The position numbers and the translations under genes are program-made. A model generated the notes under the pieces. The model had not been told where the DNA came from, ran no database searches, and saw only the letters and a list, made by a program, of their open reading frames with translations. A stretch of 51,626 bases of DNA from Trichomonas tenax (lineage: Eukaryota; Parabasalia; Trichomonadida; Trichomonadidae). Below, piece after piece: positions 19,840-29,268 of the stretch. Where the stretch lies: positions 1-51,626 of the forward strand of contig JALKBU010000285.1 in the NCBI GenBank assembly GCA_023091735.1, in the 5' to 3' direction. The first letter of the stretch is position 1. The number at the start of each line of letters is the position of its first letter.

Positions 19840-20541
19840 TTAGAGGACTATACAAGTTAAACATTGAGGAAACAGAAAATTTCTTGGTTTGTCATTGAGA
19901 AGGAATGGGACGCTTAATATGTCGAACTGCTTTTCTTGAACTTTGATTTCAGGTTTGGAATATGTGAATTCTGAAATTCCTCGACTGATGCTTTTTGTAA
20001 CGGCTACATAGTAGGGATTGCCTTTAATAACTGCGTAGCAGATGTGCGAAGTCATAATTCCTTCTTCTTCGAGTCCGGCTGACAAAACCTTTGCCCCTAT
20101 TGAAGGGTCAGAATATTTCTTTGCCTCTTCAAAAGGCAACTCACTCGTTGGTGGTAACTTATTGCTTTCGATAGTCGGGAAGCACTTGAATGTGTTGAGG
20201 AAGTCTGTTAATCTATTAAAGTTGTGTGAGAGGAAAACATTGAGCAAATATGAAGTTTTGACCACTCGATGAACTTTAATGCCTGTCACTTTTTCAAGTG
20301 CTCGCAATGTCAATATTATTGCTCGGACGTTCACATTCTTTGCATATGAATCCACCCAAATTTTTCCCTTCTCCTCCGTGTCCTGGTTATCTATTAAAAA
20401 CTTTACCTCACTCTGAAAGTCCTTCTTGACCGATTTGGTTTGCTTCTTGTTGCAATAATGCATGATATGCTGCATGTGGTGCCTCGGAACCTCCTCTAAA
20501 GATACATTAAATAAATAAGGCTGATGACTAGAAGACGACAT
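19840..20541 (-). CDS. Conserved-looking protein of unknown function, CaaX-like end
   Basis: 233 residues from the ATG at 20539-20541 (MSSSSHQPYLFNVSLEEVP); the longer ORF start at 20640 would add an atypical AT-rich extension. It looks soluble, mixed alpha/beta, with no membrane span. A basic segment (CNKKQTKSVKKDFQSEVKF) lies near residue 30, and a hydrophobic region follows (VNVRAIILTLRALEKVTGIK). The protein ends in C-I-V-L, which fits a CaaX box with Leu, the type recognised by geranylgeranyltransferase I. If real, it would be membrane-anchored. I do not recognise the family. It is divergently oriented to SCAMP across a 430-bp spacer. Confidence 0.7.
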   Translation of the reverse strand: MSSSSHQPYLFNVSLEEVPRHHMQHIMHYCNKKQTKSVKKDFQSEVKFLIDNQDTEEKGKIWVDSYAKNVNVRAIILTLRALEKVTGIKVHRVVKTSYLLNVFLSHNFNRLTDFLNTFKCFPTIESNKLPPTSELPFEEAKKYSDPSIGAKVLSAGLEEEGIMTSHICYAVIKGNPYYVAVTKSISRGISEFTYSKPEIKVQEKQFDILSVPFLLNDKPRNFLFPQCLTCIVL

Positions 20542-20788
20542 TAAAAATTTATCTTGTGAACAATTATAAAAAATTTTTAACAAAAAAGTCAGTTTTTTTC
20601 TTCGATAAAAAATAAATAATGCCATGTATAGACACCTCATGCTATATCAAATGGAACTAAACTCTCTCAGACCAGACTGTTTGAGTTTAATCAATACGTT
20701 ATTATTATTATTATTCTAAGTGTATTCAATCACAGTGCAATAAAAATATAAACGAAATTCATTACCCAAATCGGATATTTGCAGATCT

Positions 20789-20944
20789 GTCACTTTTTGT
20801 AAATTTGGTATAATAATCCCATCACTTTTTCATAAGATTCGATTTGCCTCCATTATGTGAATTGATTTTTGGTTCGATTTATAATGTCACTTTTTATTAG
20901 ATAAATTTTGGTGTCACCTTTAATCGCATCTTAGTGTCACTTTT
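20789..20944 (+). promoter_or_regulatory. Cluster of GTCACTTTT motifs before SCAMP
   Basis: GTCACTTTT occurs at 20789-20797, 20886-20894 and 20936-20944, with near copies TCACTTTTT at 20822-20830 and GTCACCTTT at 20913-20921. Five related words in 160 bases, the last 26 bases before the SCAMP ATG, is the densest cluster in the window. It could also serve the divergent gene at 20541. Confidence 0.55.
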
Positions 20945-20970
20945 GGTTTAATAACCTTAAGCATTGAATA

Positions 20971-21747
20971 ATGAGTGAGAATCCTTTTGCTTATGTTGAC
21001 TATGACAACAATGAAATTCCTGACTTCGAGGAGCCGATAAAATCTAATCCACCTCCATCTATCAAATCAATTACTTCAAATATGTCGCTTTCGAAGAAAG
21101 CAAAATTGGAACAACTTAAAGCACGTGAAGCAGAACTACTTAAGAAGCAGGACCAGTTAAAGGTACAGACAGCAGAGGTAACTTTAGCACCAAATTGGCC
21201 ACCTCTCTATCCTGTAATCAGATATAACGTTGATAATGATTTAGTTCCGTCTGCCAGGCCCACTATTATAAATTCATACTATGGACTTCTAGCAGTAGTC
21301 GCTTCTTGTATATTTAACGTCTTAACTGTTATATCTGTCACAGGATTGCGAGATTATAAGAAATCAACGTGTTTCATTTTCTCTGTCATACAGGGAATAG
21401 CAACAATCTATGTAGGCATCAATTTCTCGTATATAGGAATCTATGAATCCTGTAAGAGAAAAGATGTTCCCTTCAGATGGACGATTATTCAGTTTTGCTT
21501 TACGGGATGGTGCTGCTATCGTGCTGTTGGTTTCCCTAATACTGGTTCTGTTGGATTTGCTGTGCTTCTCGATCTTTTAGCTGCAAAATCTCTCTTTATT
21601 TCAAGGCTATTCGCCTTCCTCAACTCAGCATTATCAGCAATTACTGTCTACTTCCAGTTTAGAACAATGGTTGAAGCTCAAAAATATCAAAAGATATCGG
21701 GAAGAGTTGACGAAACCGCTCTCAAGCCTCAAGATGCACTTCAATAG
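20971..21747 (+). CDS. SCAMP, secretory carrier membrane protein
   Basis: 258 residues with the full SCAMP layout. The cytosolic N-terminus holds an NPF motif right after the start (SENPFAYVDY), the EH-domain-binding signal of this family. A predicted coiled coil at about residues 42-68 (KAKLEQLKAREAELLKKQDQ) is followed by the pre-membrane segment NWPPLYPVIRY. Then come four membrane segments between about residues 95 and 232, with the short loop (the E-peptide position) and FRWTIIQFCFTGWCCYRAVG. A polar C-tail follows. SCAMPs cycle in post-Golgi and endosomal vesicles and act in membrane recycling. Intact, stop TAG. Confidence 0.92.
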   Translation: MSENPFAYVDYDNNEIPDFEEPIKSNPPPSIKSITSNMSLSKKAKLEQLKAREAELLKKQDQLKVQTAEVTLAPNWPPLYPVIRYNVDNDLVPSARPTIINSYYGLLAVVASCIFNVLTVISVTGLRDYKKSTCFIFSVIQGIATIYVGINFSYIGIYESCKRKDVPFRWTIIQFCFTGWCCYRAVGFPNTGSVGFAVLLDLLAAKSLFISRLFAFLNSALSAITVYFQFRTMVEAQKYQKISGRVDETALKPQDALQ

Positions 21748-21987
21748 ATTCGTTTTACAGTTGTTTTTACATAATATTTGTGATTTGTTATATTTAAAAT
21801 TTGGACGTTTTCTCACCGCGCACTATCATTTCTATACACAGCAAAATCAAATGCTCATAATATTTTGAAAAATGAACGAATATTTAAATAAAATATAAAC
21901 ACAATATATATATTTACAGAAAGGAAAACAACTAATGTAATAATAACTCTATCAACTGCAAAAACTCAAAAGGAAAAGATCTCTGTC

Positions 21988-23082
21988 CTATTTTCCTTTC
22001 TTAGAAAAGTTGAAAAGCTTTCCTATATCTTTCTTGAAATCGAACTTTTTCTTGTGATCTTCGTTCCAGCATTTGTTTGCGAACTCTAAAACTTGCTTGA
22101 TGTCAGGTATATTCAAGTTTTGTAAAGCAGAGATTGTACCACCGTAATCTCCCTTCGTAATTCTTGTCTGGACACTCTTGACGTGACCAATGCCGACGTA
22201 GTAAATGAAAAGAACGAGTTGATCAAAATGAGCGAATAAAGTATCCCAAATTGCTAACAATGACGGTAAATCATGCTCCTGTGAGAACATAAGGTTAAAC
22301 CATCTGTAGCAGTACAACAGAGGATGAATTCCGAGGCTTTCGATAATTTGGGTTTCATTCGGCAAATGCTTCTTCAGAAGATTGGTAAAATCGTTAAGTT
22401 TGTGAAGGATGATCGATGAAGCGTCTGTTGTAGTATATAAATCACAGATTTCGGTTTTTGTTAATAATTCTTGGAAACAGTGAAAAGACAAAGCCTCAAC
22501 AACTCTCATGTCGCCGTCGAATATTGGCTTCGCGTGGAGTAACACGTAATAAATTGGAGGAAGTAATTCGTTAAATCCTTGCATATAACCTAAACCTCTG
22601 TGGAAGGAAGAAAATGTGTAAAGGATTCTTTCCAATCTCCTCGCATGCACTCCGAACTGGAATATGGATTCGTCCTCAGGGTTCGGTTTAGCGTTTGGAA
22701 TTGGTTCAGGTGGTAAAAAGAAAATAGTTCTGCCCGTTCTCACGATATCGCCGTGGATGATAGCCATCAGAGGCTTGTTTGGTAAGTTAAATAAGTCAGC
22801 ACACATCTGATTTGGCATATGTTTTGTGTGCCAATCACTCAATTCATCGGGAACGAGGTTCCAATATTCCTCGACAAGGTTCTTCTTGACTTCAGGCCAT
22901 TGTAGAGGGTTCTGTGGATAAACGCCTAACATCGCAAGCCATGCATAAGCGCGATCTTCTGGTGGATATCCGTCCAAGCTGTGTGTGGACAACTCCTTTA
23001 TCTGGTCCAAAGCAATTGTCTCCCTGTCGAAGCTTGGATTGACCAAAGGCATGATCTTAAACTCCAAAGGTTTCTTCGTCAT
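21988..23082 (-). CDS. TBC domain RabGAP, TBC1D13-like
   Basis: 364 residues, start ATG 23080-23082. The TBC domain covers about residues 30-330. Arginine finger Arg115 lies in IHGDIVRTGRT and glutamine finger Gln168 in GLGYMQGFNELLPPIYYV, so GAP activity is expected. The spacing of both fingers, the large insert between them (FFLPPEPIPNAKPNPEDESI) and the segment PLLYCYRWFNLMFSQEHDLP fit the TBC1D13 group, known in animals for Rab35; the target here is inference. It ends with a Lys-rich tail (KKFDFKKDIGKLFNFSKKGK). Its 3' end faces the SCAMP 3' end 240 bases away. It is clearly different from the TBC1D22-like protein at 3.7 kb. Confidence 0.9.
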   Translation of the reverse strand: MTKKPLEFKIMPLVNPSFDRETIALDQIKELSTHSLDGYPPEDRAYAWLAMLGVYPQNPLQWPEVKKNLVEEYWNLVPDELSDWHTKHMPNQMCADLFNLPNKPLMAIIHGDIVRTGRTIFFLPPEPIPNAKPNPEDESIFQFGVHARRLERILYTFSSFHRGLGYMQGFNELLPPIYYVLLHAKPIFDGDMRVVEALSFHCFQELLTKTEICDLYTTTDASSIILHKLNDFTNLLKKHLPNETQIIESLGIHPLLYCYRWFNLMFSQEHDLPSLLAIWDTLFAHFDQLVLFIYYVGIGHVKSVQTRITKGDYGGTISALQNLNIPDIKQVLEFANKCWNEDHKKKFDFKKDIGKLFNFSKKGK

Positions 23083-23620
23083 TCTTTGATTTTTTTACCT
23101 GAACTAAATTTTTTACATATCGTTTTTTATTTTTCTTATTTTTGTTGGATTGTTTTTGGCTATGAAAGTAACACCTATATCTCCAAAGTCAACGAAATCG
23201 AATTTTTCGTTACTAGAAAAAATTATTATCAAATTTGTCTAAAATTCTCTGATCGACTTTTAAAAACCATTATTCATGATTTTTATAAAATAATTTAAAA
23301 TAATCGGTAAAAATAAAGGGTGTTATCGATAGTAAGCTTATGTAATGTAATTAAATTATGTGCTCGTAGCGAGCATAATAACCAAAATTAGATCTGATGA
23401 TTGTTTCAATCAAGGATGAAATGATTTCGATTCTATTTTGTACTCGGATATTCTTAATTAGAATAAATTTTTGTAATGATTCTTAATCACGTAATATGAT
23501 GCTCTAATTCAATGCAATAATTTTGAAGATTATTGAAATCAATTGGTCATTGATACATTTTGCGTGTATTTAGGATCAATCGTATGATCGCAGGAGTAGT
23601 AGAAGGGGATATCAAAGATT
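23083..23620. other. Intergenic spacer
   Basis: Promoter side of the TBC gene (-) and the 3' flank of the SH3b-like gene. Nothing else recognised. Confidence 0.45.
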
Positions 23621-23887
23621 TCAAACTTCTAGATCATCAACTTTCTTTGCAAAACCAATTTTACAACGAGCCATGACTTTGTACCAACCATTGGCTTCCG
23701 ACAAAACCGAAAATATTTCGTCTTCAAAAATGACTCCAATTCTGTTATTTGGTGAATTATCAACGGAAGGACTTAATCTCTTAGTATTTCCTGTCTTGTT
23801 TTTGTTGGGATAGTCTCTGCTTTTTGCTATTTTGAGTCTTATCGGGGGATCGCGATAACAAATCAATGAAAAAAGCAAGAAAAACAT
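23621..23887 (-). CDS. Secreted SH3b-like domain protein (short)
   Basis: 88 residues. A hydrophobic N-terminus (MFFLLFSLICY) looks like a signal peptide. From about residue 38 the sequence follows the bacterial SH3 pattern: RLSPSVDNSPNNRIGVIFED, then SVLSEANGWYKVMARCKIGF, then AKKVDDL. In trichomonads such domains precede NlpC/P60 peptidase domains acquired from bacteria. Here no peptidase follows before the stop, and I find none in the next bases in any frame, so it is either a stand-alone cell-wall-binding protein or a truncated gene. On the coding strand a TCATTT initiator-like site (23894-23899) lies just before the ATG, which supports expression. Confidence 0.6.
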   Translation of the reverse strand: MFFLLFSLICYRDPPIRLKIAKSRDYPNKNKTGNTKRLSPSVDNSPNNRIGVIFEDEIFSVLSEANGWYKVMARCKIGFAKKVDDLEV

Positions 23888-24024
23888 AAATAAAAATGAC
23901 TTTTTGACACTTTACATCAATTTTATTGTCAATTTGTCAATTATCAAAATTGTTAAAACATTGTTTTCCCGTGATTTTTAGCTGTATAAACATGTAGAGA
24001 ATTAACACATGAATAACAAACAGT

Positions 24025-25075
24025 TTACTCTTTAAATAAGTCTGCAATTTCTTGCAGTTTTCTTGTAATTATTACGGCTCTATGTGATGTCTTGGGTGTA
24101 GATCTACTTGTTGGTACGTCGCTCGTTGGAACTGGTTTCATATCGAACGATATATGGAATTCATATGGGAACTGTAATTTTTCCATTAGATCGGATATCG
24201 CATCGTTAGTGTCGACAATGTTTTCTTTGATTCATGTAAGAGATTCGTCGAATTCGAGAAGACCATAGATTAAATCACGTATTTCTTTCTTTTTAATAAG
24301 CGCAGAGTTCGTCTCTCGTAATAGCTCAGCGCTTTTGAGACTAAAAGGTAGAGGTAAAGGTTTAATAACTTGCTTGATCGAATCGATAATACGAATGCAG
24401 TTATCTGTGTAGTTAGGAATCGAAAATTTGTTGGAAGGAGGAAGTTCGTGCATTGACAAAAGTAAGGTTTCTCGCTTATATTTTCCGAGTTCGTCGTTTA
24501 TCCAAACTTTTTGAGCATTAATGTAGTTATCCTCTATCGATGTGAGTCTAACAAGAGCGAAAACACACTCTGAAATTTCATTTAAATCGTTTAATAATCC
24601 GTGCAAGATTGTAATCAACGGAATTATTCCTTTTAATGTAGTTCTATTCATTAAATGCACAAAGGAGATCCAGTTTTCAACAAATTCTTTTCCAGATTTC
24701 GAAAGAGATACAGAAAACGTATTTTTTTCGTGAATTTCAGCGTATGATATATTAAAATGATTCTTCGCCATGCTAGCGAAGGACCTAAAAGATGTATTGA
24801 CGTGACCAAATTGGTACAAAAGTTGATCATTAGTAGAAAATATTTGACCTGATGCGACAAAAGCCCTAAAAGCATTACAGAACAGTTCAAATTTGTCAAC
24901 AGTAGGATTAAGGTATAAGAAAATTGGATGTACGTTGTGATACACTCGTTGGACACGTGCAGATTGGCACTGAGACTGACTTCTGCGATGTAAAAAACGT
25001 CCTTGAGCTATTCGGGTGAACAGTTGTCTTCACCATTGTTATGTCTATCTTTGGAAGCTCAATTTTCGTTTTCAT
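24025..25075 (-). pseudogene. Unknown gene, broken by one frameshift and one TGA
   Basis: A start ATG at 25073-25075 (MKTKIELPKIDITMVKT) follows promoter-like motifs. Near 25,025 the reading moves to the next frame, which is open from RQLFTRIAQGRFLHRRSQ through the long block ending ..LLEFDESLT. A TGA at 24232-24234 interrupts it, then the same frame continues ~68 residues (IKENIVDTNDAISDLMEKLQ .. SRSTPKTSHRA .. LQEIADLFKE) to a TAA at 24025-24027. Together this gives about 350 residues, helical, with no membrane span or known motif. Because coding character persists across both lesions, this is a recently inactivated gene, or a gene with sequencing errors, or possible stop read-through. Function unknown. 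Confidence 0.6.
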
Positions 25076-25103
25076 TATTATGTAAATGTGACAAAATTTT
25101 ATA

Positions 25104-25113
25104 AAAAGTGACA
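25104..25113 (-). promoter_or_regulatory. GTCACTTTT motif before the broken gene
   Basis: AAAAGTGACA on the plus strand, i.e. TGTCACTTTT on the coding strand, ends 29 bases before the ATG at 25075. A second GTCACATTTACAT sits between it and the start. This placement is like that at CK1, SCAMP and the 29.3-30.4 kb gene. Confidence 0.5.
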
Positions 25114-25670
25114 TTTGTATTTAGAACAACAAATTTATGTTACCGAAAATTCTTAAAACCAAACAATTTCAACTCTATGACATGAAAAAAATCATCGGGG
25201 AACTCTTAAATCTTTGATAGAATTGATAAATTTATCAATATTGATTTTTGGTATTCTATCAATGAAGATATTTCACTAGTTAGTGCCTTATTTGTGAACT
25301 TCTATTCAGGAATTACCTCCATTAGAGAATTTATTGCTAAGAATTGATGATATTTGATGATTTTTAATATACCAAGATAAATTACCGACTATTACCATGG
25401 ATAACCACATAATTTACATTTGCAATACGTGGAGAACCAATGGGTGTTCTATATAATGCAAAATATTTAAAGATCAAACATCTTTGTTCTAAGTTCTTCA
25501 AAACAACGACATTCTGGAATAGTAAAACCAGATATACATTCTTGTGAAATAGGTTTTTGAACTTTTGGAATAATATTAGCAATTATATTTCTATTGTTGA
25601 ATGATATTTAAATGCACAGTCAGCAGAGCAACTGAGAGCTTTAAATTGTTCATATTTGCGTAAGATTTTT
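25114..25670. other. Intergenic with possible minus-strand coding debris
   Basis: Between 25,480 and 25,620 the minus strand has a protein-like open frame (..PISQECISGFTIPECRCFEE..) that stops after ~47 codons; the adjacent frame continues (..ALYRTPIGSPRIANVNYV..). This looks like a frameshifted relic, but I cannot place it in a family. Confidence 0.3.
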
Positions 25671-25681
25671 TGACATGTAAA
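25671..25681 (+). promoter_or_regulatory. TGACATGTAAA motif before the discoidin-like gene
   Basis: TGACATGTAAA, the reverse complement of TTTACATGTCA, ends 19 bases before the ATG at 25701. The same 11-mer occurs at several other places, including inside repeats. Confidence 0.4.
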
Positions 25682-25700
25682 ATTATTAATTTGTAATATA

Positions 25701-26393
25701 ATGGGTCAAAATATCAGAAAAAAGTGCCAAATGTTAGGATTTCTTTTTCTTCCATTTTCTTGCTCCGAAGTTAATGGAATCTTCAAGAAAATATACAACG
25801 ATAAAATCGTCGTTTTGGATGCGAGTGGATCATCCAAACAGTACATAAACGGGAATAATCAAGTAACAAAACCAGAATATGCGATAGAACCTTCAGATAA
25901 ACAGTACGATTGGTGCTCAAACTGTGGTAGAACGTATGATGATCATCCGTGGATCTCATTCTCACTGAAAGAAGCAAGTTTCAGGTTTAATGGATATTTT
26001 ATTCGTGCTGGATGCTGCTACGGCGGATGTTGCTGCGAGGATTATGGATATTGCGTCGACTGCTGCTTATACAGCTGGAATATTCTCATTTCAGACGACA
26101 ATAAAACATGGACAGAAATCCATAAAGTTGAAAAAGACGAATCTATGAGAATCTGCAACGAGAAGACGTATAGTCTTGATAAGACATATATCACAAAGTT
26201 CGTTAAGATCACACAGATAGAGCATTGTCCAGGAAATCCTCCATGTTTGGCCATTAATAGATTTGAATTATTCGGCGATACAATTAACAGTGAAACGCAG
26301 AATCCGGATGAGTTTATTTCTTTCCACGACGATGATAACGATGTTAGCATCATTGGACACATTTCTAAGAACGGATATGTTAAGATCAATTAA
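25701..26393 (+). CDS. F5/8 type C (discoidin)-like domain protein, Cys-rich insert
   Basis: 230 residues. The core follows the pattern of trichomonad discoidin-like proteins: an entry segment (EVNGIFKKIYND), a beta-rich middle with PWISFSLKEASFRFNGYFIR, the strand pair SWNILISDDNKTWTEIHKVE and a C-terminal KFVKITQIEH..CLAINRFELFG, which closes the F5/8 beta-sandwich. Such domains bind carbohydrate or lipid. Between them is an unusual cluster of nine Cys in about 25 residues (RAGCCYGGCCCEDYGYCVDC). The tail (~35 residues) is acidic. There is no convincing signal peptide; the internal ATG at 25731 would give a hydrophobic N-terminus (MLGFLFLPFSCS) and could be an alternative start for a secreted form. 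Complete. Confidence 0.75.
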   Translation: MGQNIRKKCQMLGFLFLPFSCSEVNGIFKKIYNDKIVVLDASGSSKQYINGNNQVTKPEYAIEPSDKQYDWCSNCGRTYDDHPWISFSLKEASFRFNGYFIRAGCCYGGCCCEDYGYCVDCCLYSWNILISDDNKTWTEIHKVEKDESMRICNEKTYSLDKTYITKFVKITQIEHCPGNPPCLAINRFELFGDTINSETQNPDEFISFHDDDNDVSIIGHISKNGYVKIN

Positions 26394-27444
26394 AAATATA
26401 ATATTAAATCGAGCTTTAGATGTATATTTAACCTCAGGACAACTATTAGAGATATGCATTAAACAGAGTTCGTAAGATTCCTCTAAATTTGTGATTGATT
26501 GTTTTTATTGTGTTCAAATTGTCCATTTTTATGAGTTTTCTTCAAATACATGGGCAAATTAAAAGAATGATAGTCTCAAAATAAGGAAAACAATAAATGT
26601 CAGCAGCTCAATAATTTTTCTGTACCATCTAACGAGAAGTTGTCTTTCATACTGCTTTTGGCCGTAAAAGCAATAAATACAGCGATGTCATAAGTATCGT
26701 TACATTTTTTATTATTTTCATTAAAATTCATGATTGTCAGTTAAATTTGTGCGCTTGACTTTAGTTTTTAGTTGCATTCAATCTAATTGTGTCATGGAGA
26801 TATGAAAGGACAAGATATACATCAAATTCCAAAAATTCATTGAAATCATTTGAATAATTGAACTCCGCCCTTCCAAATATTCATCCAAAGGCAGAAATTC
26901 ATAGCAATGTCGTTTTAGATAAAATTCTCATAAAACAAATGTTTTTGACAACTCAAATATGCGCAAATAAACAGTTATAAAGTCATATTTAGCTTTTCTT
27001 TGATTATTGTTAAGTGTAAAATCATTTATGCAGCAGTGGCATATAGGCCTTCTCTGATAGGATTTAGAGTCCTTTTTGTTTTTGAGAAAATATTTGAATG
27101 GTGAAATCAATTAAGCATGACACCATTTCAATGGATAGATATGGGTGAAAACATCATCATTATGTTTGGTCATGTCTCAGGAATAGAATAAAGCTGTTCT
27201 CAACTCAATATTTTTTTACTAAATAGAGTATTGAAAAATGAACCAACGTTTGGAGAAAATCATTTGAAATACAAGCAATATGATGGAAATAAGGATAAAT
27301 ATGTTTATTTGTGATAAACCAATAGGCGCAGAAATATATATCTTGAGTACTTATCGCTCAATTTTTGTTACTAGATTCAAAAATTCTACATAAATCTTCA
27401 TCATTCAAATTCCTGTCATATCACATTTCATAATTCATCCAATC
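26394..27444. other. Intergenic spacer
   Basis: About 1 kb of AT-rich DNA. No gene recognised; short frames on both strands look random. Confidence 0.45.
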
Positions 27445-27801
27445 ATGAACAACGCAACAACTCTCTATGATCAGTTTGTAGATGACCTACCAGAGAACGT
27501 CCATTTCGATATTAAGAACTTGTTCCTTAAAGTAATCTTGAAAGAGATGAATCGTGCTGAAGCATGCGACAGATGTGAACAGTTTTGTGGCACATCAGAC
27601 CCTGTTGCCAATTTCCTCACTTGCATCAATGTACCTGCAGAGCCAATTCCAACATATTCAATGATGCATGACAAGTCGACAAAAAAGATCCAAGCATGAG
27701 TCCCATACGAAGACCAGAGATTGATCGCTGGAATAATGAGCATTGGTATCAATGATTGGACAAAAATTAATTTTAATAATCCGATTTTGAAATATCTATA
27801 A
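27445..27801 (+). pseudogene. Myb-family factor, broken (copy 2)
   Basis: From the ATG at 27445 an 84-codon frame (MNNATTLYDQFVDDLPENVH .. VPAEPIPTYSMMHDKSTKKIQA) ends at a TGA (27697-27699). The same frame then goes straight on with VPYEDQRLIAGIMSIGINDW-TKI, the first Myb helix pair, before running into AT-rich DNA and a TAA at 27799-27801. The TGA stands where the first conserved Trp of the Myb repeat is expected (family pattern W.YEDQ.LI), so a TGG-to-TGA change is the simplest explanation. The second half of repeat 1 and all of repeat 2 are gone. Confidence 0.7.
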
Positions 27802-28954
27802 TGATCATATCTCAGTCTATTTTCGGCTTAAACTCAATAAAAATTTATAATTATATTTTATGAAAAATGTGACACAGCATTTTTTGAAAGGTATTTAATA
27901 ATTTGAGAATATTTCAAGATTTTTCTGAATATATTTCAAATTTTTGATATGACTTTTTCATATCTACTTTGATTTTTGCATTCAGATAATTTAGATTAAT
28001 CATATTTCTAAATCTTGAATGCAAAATCGTTTGATCACAAAAATTGAGTTAATTTTTCAAAATAGCGGTACAAAAAAATTCATTTTTACTCACATAAATG
28101 ATAAATATGATAGTGCATAATTTTTTTGATTTCTAAACGATTGGAAAGTGATTCAACGCATTTTTTTTCTGTCCAATACTTGCATCATAGCTTCATATGC
28201 TCATTTAATTGACTAAAAATGATTGTTAAATAGGGTTCTATTTGAGAAGCCCACACGAAATTGAATGGTGATAATAACAAACGAATGGTAAAAATACTCT
28301 CTATTAAGTCTATACAGTCTATGGTCCATTAAAAAATGATAAAATATAGCATTAATTTATGCAAATTTCAAATTTTAATCACAATGAACAGAAATAATAT
28401 AACTTAGTTATTATTAGTTCACAAGGAATGCGTAATATAGTCATTGTGTTAAACAAATAATGCAATATCTTTAAAGTTTTATGAAAATTCTTTCAATGTC
28501 TACGCTCTCTTCACAACAATAGTTATTTGATTATACGAGTTTTACTGTGCACCTGTAATACTCCAAAACAAACAGGATATTTATTATAAACATTTTGAGA
28601 GACTTTATTCAAACATAAAGCAATTAAAAACCATTCATTGCCAAATCACTGGTGAAAAACCCAATTGGAGGTTCTTCACAATGCTTGAATTCCACTCAAA
28701 AATTGCACTCAAATTATTTCTTTTCAATTTTTAATAATTCGTTAAAATTTGTTATTCTCGATCAGCAACATGTTCACGTTGAATATAAATTAAATAAAGA
28801 GGTTTTGATTTTTGCGGTTAATTAGAATTTATTTTTTGAATAGATTTCTCAAATTTTAAACCAAAATATCATATTCTTCATCAAGCCATGACATAGGTCA
28901 ACAACCATTTTCCATGTTTTTCATTCAAATAATAGCCAACGTGTTTCATGATCA
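27802..28954. other. Intergenic spacer
   Basis: AT-rich, no supported gene. The stretch just before 28955 may be the eroded N-terminal part of the Myb relic that follows. Confidence 0.4.
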
Positions 28955-29100
28955 TCATACGAGGACCAGAGATTAATTGCCTGCGTTAAAAAGCTTGGAA
29001 TGATTGGACAAAAGTCGGCGAATTCATCGGAAACGGAAGACAGAGACTCCAGTGCCTTCAAAGATAGCAGAGATTACTGAACCCTCTCATTAACAAGGGC
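28955..29100 (+). pseudogene. Myb-family relic (copy 3)
   Basis: SYEDQRLIACVKKLG is read in one frame; after a one-base shift the next frame gives NDWTKVGEFIGNGRQRLQCL-QR, a TAG, and QRLLNPLINKG. Together this is one complete Myb repeat 1, equivalent to the copies at 6.4 and 27.7 kb (compare SLNPLINK of copy 1). The TAG replaces the Trp expected after the ..QR motif (copy 1 has QRWNRSLNPL). It has both a frameshift and a nonsense codon, and no continuation into repeat 2. Confidence 0.65.
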
Positions 29101-29268
29101 CATATGCAGTATTGAATATCATTAATAATTGAGTGTCATTTCAATGATTATTTCATTAAGCTTTGTTATGTTGTTAATTAGGTGCTTGTCGTATGATAGA
29201 AAGCTTCAATGAATAAAACAGAATTGTCATTTATTAATTTTTTTCTTTGGTATAAAAATAATAATAAC

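Noticed and set aside
20285..20293. GTCACTTTT
   Set aside because: It lies inside the coding region of the 19.8-20.5 kb gene, so it is probably chance.
6221..27801. TGA read as a sense codon (recoding) because several genes have in-frame TGA
   Set aside because: The intact TBC gene at 3666-4790 ends in TGA, and the affected loci also carry frameshifts, truncations or other stops. Decay is simpler.
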